Assembly: GCF_003070885.1 (NCBI RefSeq)
Contig: NZ_CP028913.1
Span: forward strand, 558,001-622,000
Source of the DNA: Agromyces badenianii
GTDB lineage: Bacteria > Actinomycetota > Actinomycetes > Actinomycetales > Microbacteriaceae
DNA length: 64,000 bases
Direction of reading: 5' to 3'
In this document: positions 59,908-64,000 of the stretch, in pieces
Layout: each line of letters opens with the position of its first letter
How positions within the stretch are numbered: position 1 is the stretch's first letter
Position numbers and translations under genes: made by a program
Notes under the pieces: model-generated
The model's input: only the letters and a program-made list of their open reading frames with translations
The model's database searches: none
Told to the model about the DNA's origin: nothing

Positions 59908-60912
59908 ATGAACAGCACAGAGATCGTGAACGGTACCCGCATGCGGGCCGCCGTCGCCCGACGCTTCGGCGGCCCCGAGGTCGTCGGGGTCGAAGTGGTG
60001 CGCAAGCCCGCGCCGAAGCGCGACGAGGTGCTCATCAGGGTGCACGCGAGCACCGTGAGCATCGCCGACCACCGCACCCGCATTCGCGACCTGCCGAAGG
60101 GCCTCGGCATCTACGGTCCGATCGCGCTCGGGGTGTTCCGGCCTCGCAAACCCGTGCTCGGCATGGATGCCGCGGGCGTCGTGGAGTCCGTCGGCGCCGA
60201 CGTCACGCGGCTCGCGCCCGGCGACGAGGTCATCGCGATGCTCGGCGCACGGTTCGGCGGTCACGCCGAGTACGTGTGCGTCTCGGAGCAGAAGGCGGTG
60301 ACGCGCAAGCCCGCGAACCTGAGCATGGAAGACGCGGTCACCCTCGTCTTCGGCGGTCACACGGCGCTCGCGTTCCTGAACCGCGCCGGCGTGGGGGAGG
60401 GCGACGAGGTGCTCGTGAACGGGGCATCCGGAGCCGTCGGCACCGCCGTCGTGCAGCTCGCGAAGCTGCGGGGCGCCGTCGTGACCGGCGTGTGCAGCGG
60501 CGCGAACGCCGAGCTCGTGAGGTCGCTCGGAGCCGACCGCGTCATCGACTACCACGTCGACGACTTCACCGCCGAGGGTGCCAGCTATGACGCGATCTTC
60601 GACTGCGTCGGCAACGCCGCATTCGCCCGGGTCGAGAAGTCGATCAAGCCCGGCGGCGCACTGCTCATGGTCGTCAGCGACCTCGCGGGCCTGCTCGGCG
60701 CCTCGCGCAACAGCCGGCGGAGCGGCAAGGTCGTGACGGCGGCGGGCGTGGATGTCTCGGCCGACGATCTCGCCACCATCGTGCAGCTCGCCGAGGCCGG
60801 GCGCTACCGCGCCGTCGTCGATCGCACCTACGGCCTCGACGAGATCGTCGAGGCGCATCGGTACGTCGACACGGGTCGCAAGCGGGGCAACGTGGTGCTG
60901 CGCATCCGGTAG
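59908..60912 (+). CDS. NAD(P)-dependent quinone/alcohol oxidoreductase (MDR superfamily)
   Basis: A 334-residue protein. The GroES-like domain has DEVLIRVHASTVSIADHRTR and VLGMDAAGVVESVGADVTRL; the nucleotide site is EVLVNGASGAVGTAVVQLAK followed by GVCSGANAELVRSLGADRVI. The catalytic zinc Cys is absent. It probably reduces quinones or enones. It starts 9 bases after the operator of the divergent TetR regulator, its likely repressor. Confidence 0.92.
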   Translation: MNSTEIVNGTRMRAAVARRFGGPEVVGVEVVRKPAPKRDEVLIRVHASTVSIADHRTRIRDLPKGLGIYGPIALGVFRPRKPVLGMDAAGVVESVGADVTRLAPGDEVIAMLGARFGGHAEYVCVSEQKAVTRKPANLSMEDAVTLVFGGHTALAFLNRAGVGEGDEVLVNGASGAVGTAVVQLAKLRGAVVTGVCSGANAELVRSLGADRVIDYHVDDFTAEGASYDAIFDCVGNAAFARVEKSIKPGGALLMVVSDLAGLLGASRNSRRSGKVVTAAGVDVSADDLATIVQLAEAGRYRAVVDRTYGLDEIVEAHRYVDTGRKRGNVVLRIR

Positions 60913-60973
60913 CCCGGGAGGCGGGTGGCGGGCGGCGGCCGCCGTCGTCGGCCCCGCGGCATCCACCCGGGGG

Positions 60974-61594
60974 TCAGGCCTCGGGCAGATCGGTCGCCAT
61001 GTCGAAGCCCGTGACGACCTCGCCGGCGGGTTCGTAGACGAGCTGCATGGCCCCCTTCGGAAAGACCTTCGGCGGCTCGGCGAGCCGGAAGGCGCCCGGG
61101 GCGCCGCCGCTCCAGAGCCGTTTGCCCGTGCCGAAGACCACCGGGTAGACCAAGAGGTTCAGCCGGTCGACGAGGCCCTCGTTCAGGAGCGTTCGCACGA
61201 GGTCACCGCTGCCGATGACATGGATCTCGTCGAATCGGTCGCGGATGGAGCGCACCTCGGTCGCGACATCCGTCACCACGGTCGTGCCGGCCCAGCTCGG
61301 GTCGGTCAGCGTGCGCGACGCCACGAACTTCGGCACGGCGTTGAACTTGACCGCGATCGGCTGATCGCCCTGGTTCGGCCAGTAGCCGGCGAAGATGTCG
61401 TAGGTCTTGCGGCCGAGCAGCAGCGCCTGGAGGCGATCGATGCCGGCGCCGATCGACTCACCGGACTCCTCGTCGAGGTACGGGCCCTGCCAGCCGCCGA
61501 ACTCGAAGCCGCCCTCGGGATCCTCCTCAGGGCCGCCCGGTGCCTGGTAGACCCCGTCGAGCGTGATGAAGAGGTCGACGACGATGATTCCCAT
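60974..61594 (-). CDS. Dihydrofolate-reductase-like (RibD C-terminal) protein
   Basis: A 206-residue protein: MGIIVVDLFITLDGVYQAPG, ALLLGRKTYDIFAGYWPNQG, then FVASRTLTDPSWAGTTVV, IHVIGSGDLVRTLLNEGLVDRL and VFGTGKRLW. This is the typical full-length architecture of the family. It is probably an NADPH-dependent reductase of unknown substrate. An intact relative of the truncated copy at 34391-34573. Confidence 0.9.
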   Translation of the reverse strand: MGIIVVDLFITLDGVYQAPGGPEEDPEGGFEFGGWQGPYLDEESGESIGAGIDRLQALLLGRKTYDIFAGYWPNQGDQPIAVKFNAVPKFVASRTLTDPSWAGTTVVTDVATEVRSIRDRFDEIHVIGSGDLVRTLLNEGLVDRLNLLVYPVVFGTGKRLWSGGAPGAFRLAEPPKVFPKGAMQLVYEPAGEVVTGFDMATDLPEA

Positions 61595-61657
61595 GATGTG
61601 CTCCTTCGCGTGATCCCGCCTGCACCATACGGCCGATCGCGCATCGCCGCGAGCCCC

Positions 61658-61709
61658 CACCGCCTGGCGAGCGCGCACCGCCTGCGAGCGCGCACCGCCT
61701 GCGAGCGCG
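61658..61709. repeat. Short tandem repeat of about 17 bp
   Basis: Three adjacent units CACCGCCTG(G)CGAGCGCG: one of 18 and two identical of 17 bases. They lie in the 137-bp gap between gluconokinase and the reductase gene; the rest of the gap is unremarkable. Confidence 0.75.
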
Positions 61710-61731
61710 ACCTGCACCGGCACGGAGCCGG

Positions 61732-62253
61732 TCAGCGCGATGGGGGTGTGATCGTCTCGATGCCGGGGCGAAGCGCGACGAGCGCGCGCTCGACGATCTC
61801 GTCGGTGTCACCCGAGACGTCGATCGTGCACCCCGCCTCGTCGGGTGCAAGGAGCTCGAGCGTCGCCAGCTGCGAGTCGAGCAGGCTCAGCGGCATGAAG
61901 TGGCCGCTGCGAGCGGCCGCCCGGGCAGCGAGCAGTTCGGCGGAGCCGTGCAGGTGCAGGAACACCGTCGACGGTGCGACGTCGCGGAGACGATCGCGGT
62001 AGTCGCGCTTCAATGCCGAGCAGGCCATCACCATGCCGGTGTTCGCCGCCTGGAGCTCGGCGCCCACCAGGTCGAGCCACGGGCCGCGGTCGTGGTCGTC
62101 GAGGGCGATGCCCGACGTCATCTTGCGGAGATTCACCTCGGGATGCAGGTCGTCGGCATCACGGAACGGCACGCCGAGACGGTCGGCGAGCGCTCGGCCG
62201 ACCGTCGACTTGCCGGCCGCTGAGACGCCCATGACGACGATGCGGAGAGCCAT
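61732..62253 (-). CDS. gntK: Gluconokinase
   Basis: A 173-residue P-loop kinase. Walker A is VMGVSAAGKSTVGRALA, DADDLHPEVNLRKMTSGIAL carries the substrate-binding and GntK signature, DDHDRGPWLDLVGAEL follows and CSALKRDYRDRLR forms the lid-side motif. It phosphorylates gluconate to 6-phosphogluconate, feeding the pentose phosphate pathway. A single gene; no gluconate transporter nearby. Confidence 0.93.
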   Translation of the reverse strand: MALRIVVMGVSAAGKSTVGRALADRLGVPFRDADDLHPEVNLRKMTSGIALDDHDRGPWLDLVGAELQAANTGMVMACSALKRDYRDRLRDVAPSTVFLHLHGSAELLAARAAARSGHFMPLSLLDSQLATLELLAPDEAGCTIDVSGDTDEIVERALVALRPGIETITPPSR

Positions 62254-62366
62254 GCTCCGAGCCTAGCCACGCCGCCCGTGTCGTGCCCGGCGGAGTGCGC
62301 GAACGACGTGGACGCATCGACGGCCGAGGCGTAGCCTGAGCGCGAATCCATCGGCAAGGGGGCATC

Positions 62367-62798
62367 ATGGCGAACTTCGTCGTGCACTTCGAGATCCATG
62401 CATCGGAACCCGAGCGGCTCATCGACTTCTACTCGCAGCTCTTCGGATGGTCGTTCCAGCAGTTCGGCGACGTGCCGTACTGGTCGATCACGACCGGTGA
62501 CGGCGCCATCGTCGCGGGCGCCCCGGGGCTCGGCATCAACGGCGGCTTGACCCAGCGGCGGGGGCCGAGGCCCGCGACGGGGGCGCCGGTGAACGGCGCC
62601 AATCTCGTCGTCGGCGTCGACGACATCGACGCCAAGTTCCGGCAGGGGCTCGACCTCGGCGCCGCCGAGGCGCTGCCGCTCGAAGACATGCAGGGCGTCG
62701 GCCGGGTCGGCTACCTGCTCGATCCCGACGGCAACGTCTTCGGGCTGATCTCCCCGATGCTCTCCGACGGCACGAGCCAGATGGGCGCCGGCACCTGA
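62367..62798 (+). CDS. VOC (glyoxalase-like) family protein
   Basis: A 143-residue protein with two VOC half-modules: FVVHFEIHASEPERLIDFYS, LFGWSFQQFGDVPYWSITTG and later NLVVGVDDIDAKF, RVGYLLDPDGNVFGLISP. Metal ligand candidates are His7, a Glu/His pair near the C-terminal half. It is probably a small-molecule-modifying or binding protein of unknown substrate. Confidence 0.9.
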   Translation: MANFVVHFEIHASEPERLIDFYSQLFGWSFQQFGDVPYWSITTGDGAIVAGAPGLGINGGLTQRRGPRPATGAPVNGANLVVGVDDIDAKFRQGLDLGAAEALPLEDMQGVGRVGYLLDPDGNVFGLISPMLSDGTSQMGAGT

Positions 62799-62898
62799 CG
62801 GGACGCCAGGTGTCGGCCCTCGGCGACTCGCGGCCCTCGGGTCGCGGGTCGCGCCGGGCCATCGGGGTCGATGGTGTCGGCGATGGTGTCGCTTCGGG

Positions 62899-63159
62899 TC
62901 ACGAGGCGATCGGGGTGGGTCCGCCGCCGTGGGCGCCGAACGTGGGGCCGGCGAGTCGGCCGAGACGACGGCGCCAGCGCACGATGAACGGCGGGCGCGA
63001 GACATCCGTCACCTGCAGCTCGGCTGCCTCGGCGGCCCGCTCGGCGGCCCGCTCTGCGAGGCGCTCGGCGATGACGCGACGGCGCTCGAGCTCTTTCAAG
63101 AGTCGTTCCTCGCCGCGCTGGTGCAATTCGAAGACGAAGTAGTCCTCGCTCAGGTACAT
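62899..63159 (-). CDS. Small hypothetical protein
   Basis: An 86-residue protein starting MYLSEDYFVFELHQRGEERL with an AAGGAGC ribosome site. It consists of one long charged helix (about 15-45, ERRRVIAERLAERAAERAAE) and a basic Gly/Pro tail (RWRRRLGRLAG). It is of a kind often seen in Microbacteriaceae and too small to assign. It lies 31 bp downstream of the methyltransferase gene. Confidence 0.7.
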   Translation of the reverse strand: MYLSEDYFVFELHQRGEERLLKELERRRVIAERLAERAAERAAEAAELQVTDVSRPPFIVRWRRRLGRLAGPTFGAHGGGPTPIAS

Positions 63160-63190
63160 GACAGCTCCTTCGGGTGGGGCCTCGAGCGCG

Positions 63191-64000
63191 TCAGGTTCGA
63201 CGAGCGGTGACGAGCAGGTATTCCCACCGCATCGTGTCGCCGGCCGCGCGGAGGCCGTGAGACCTGGCGAGCTCGACGAGGGCGTCGTCGAGGGCTCGAA
63301 CCTGGTCTGGCTCGTCGGCGATGCGGCCGTACACCGCGATCGTCGGGCCGTAGTTCTGCTTGAAGTAGTCGCGGAACGCCTCGGGTGAGGCGAACCGGTC
63401 GATGGTGACGCTCTCGCGCCGTGCGCTGACCTCGTCGACATCGTCGCCGAGCAGCTCGCGCACGTGGCCTTCGTCGCCCCAGAGGGGTGCGGGTTCTGCG
63501 CCCTCGGGCAAGGGGGCGGCATACGGCTTCATGGTCGTGAACATCTGCCCGATGAAGCCGTCGGGTGTCCAGCTCAGCAGTCCGATGCGGCCGCCGGGGC
63601 GGGTGACGCGCAGCAGTTCGCCCGCGGCCTGCCGGTGGTGCGGCGCGAACATCACGCCCACGCAGGAGACGACCGCGTCGAACGCGGCGTTCTCGAACGG
63701 CAGCGCCTCGGCATCGGCCTCGCGCCACTCGAGCTCCACTCCTGCCTCGTGGGCGCGGCGCCGGCCGACGTCGAAGAGCTCGGGCGTGAGGTCGCTCGCC
63801 ACGACGGTGCCGCCGCGCAGTGCGGCGGGGATCGCCGCATTGCCGGAGCCGGCCGCGACGTCGAGCACCCGGTCGCCCGGCTGCACGTCGACCGAGTCGA
63901 CGACGACCGGGCCGAGAGTCCAGATCAGCTCGGAGGCCAGCGTCGGGTAATCGCCCGACGCCCACACGGCGCGGTGTTTCGTCTTGAGCGCCCGGTCTGC
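63191..64000 (-). CDS. Class I SAM-dependent methyltransferase (5' end outside window)
   Basis: At least 269 residues; the frame is open to the window edge (RALKTKHRAVWASGDYPTLA at the visible N-terminus). The SAM motif I is VLDVAAGSGNAAIPAAL, motif II region VVASDLTPELFDVGR and motif III VSCVGVMFAPHHRQAAGELL; WTPDGFIGQMF follows. It is a UbiE/ArsM-like methyltransferase; the substrate is unknown. An internal GTG at 63967 is a possible but less likely start. Confidence 0.88.
   Translation of the reverse strand, partial: ADRALKTKHRAVWASGDYPTLASELIWTLGPVVVDSVDVQPGDRVLDVAAGSGNAAIPAALRGGTVVASDLTPELFDVGRRRAHEAGVELEWREADAEALPFENAAFDAVVSCVGVMFAPHHRQAAGELLRVTRPGGRIGLLSWTPDGFIGQMFTTMKPYAAPLPEGAEPAPLWGDEGHVRELLGDDVDEVSARRESVTIDRFASPEAFRDYFKQNYGPTIAVYGRIADEPDQVRALDDALVELARSHGLRAAGDTMRWEYLLVTARRT

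Overview
The window is 64 kb of very G+C-rich DNA with dense coding, GTG/TTG starts, many 4-base ATGA/GTGA gene overlaps, an HspR-type HAIR operator, an ECF41 sigma factor, a PadR/ABC1-kinase pair, a LigB-type DNA ligase and F420-type oxidoreductases. Together with the very frequent word GCATCCG/CGGATGC this points to an actinobacterium, most likely of the Microbacteriaceae (Agromyces/Leifsonia/Microbacterium type). The family assignment is my inference, since no rRNA is present. I see no tRNA or rRNA genes, CRISPR array, complete insertion sequence or replication origin.

Layout. 1-9.4 kb: the end of a Cys/Met-metabolism PLP enzyme overlapping an LLM-class flavin monooxygenase, facing an NADPH:FMN reductase (probably sulfur scavenging); then a covalent-flavin type oxidase, a GNAT enzyme, an aldo/keto reductase, a DUF2975/XRE pair, an orphan EctB-type diaminobutyrate aminotransferase and two VOC proteins. 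9.5-17 kb: an ABC-F ATPase, then a PucR regulator divergent from an operon of a fold-III PLP decarboxylase and a polar amino-acid ABC transporter. 17-25 kb: HxlR regulator with alpha/beta hydrolase and MFS exporter, a second MFS protein, and a MarR-controlled quinone-reductase/Old-Yellow-Enzyme pair. 25-31.3 kb: multicopper oxidase plus membrane protein, divergent from a histidine kinase / LuxR regulator / deazaflavin-reductase operon, then a degenerate serine-recombinase-like protein.

31.3-42 kb is more disturbed: an octamer tandem repeat, an XRE plus nucleotidyltransferase pair resembling a toxin-antitoxin module, an ECF41 sigma factor with its carboxymuconolactone-decarboxylase partner and likely promoter, a truncated reductase, a 22-G homopolymer, a frameshifted VOC gene, DUF4239 and ACT proteins, a long inverted repeat, and the PadR/ABC1-kinase pair. 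42.0-45.3 kb is an island of visibly lower G+C carrying a DUF4062 protein and a two-gene unit (330-residue soluble protein plus 191-residue multi-span membrane protein). Its left edge holds a copied fragment of the neighbouring epimerase gene. These are the best candidates for an undescribed, possibly defence-related, system.

45.3-52 kb holds a ClpC-type unfoldase under a HAIR operator, followed by the remains of a second clpC copy: three internal blocks spliced together at 49.85-49.97 kb and the 3' end plus terminator at 51.18-51.39 kb, with a TetR/SDR pair and an unrelated coiled-coil gene between. 52-64 kb returns to ordinary content: serine hydrolase, CPBP-type membrane protein, DoxX-like protein, NUDIX hydrolase, LLM reductase, ATP-dependent DNA ligase, TetR/quinone reductase with a clear palindromic operator, DHFR-like protein, gluconokinase, VOC protein and a methyltransferase cut by the window end. 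All names rest on reading the translations by eye; no database search was run.
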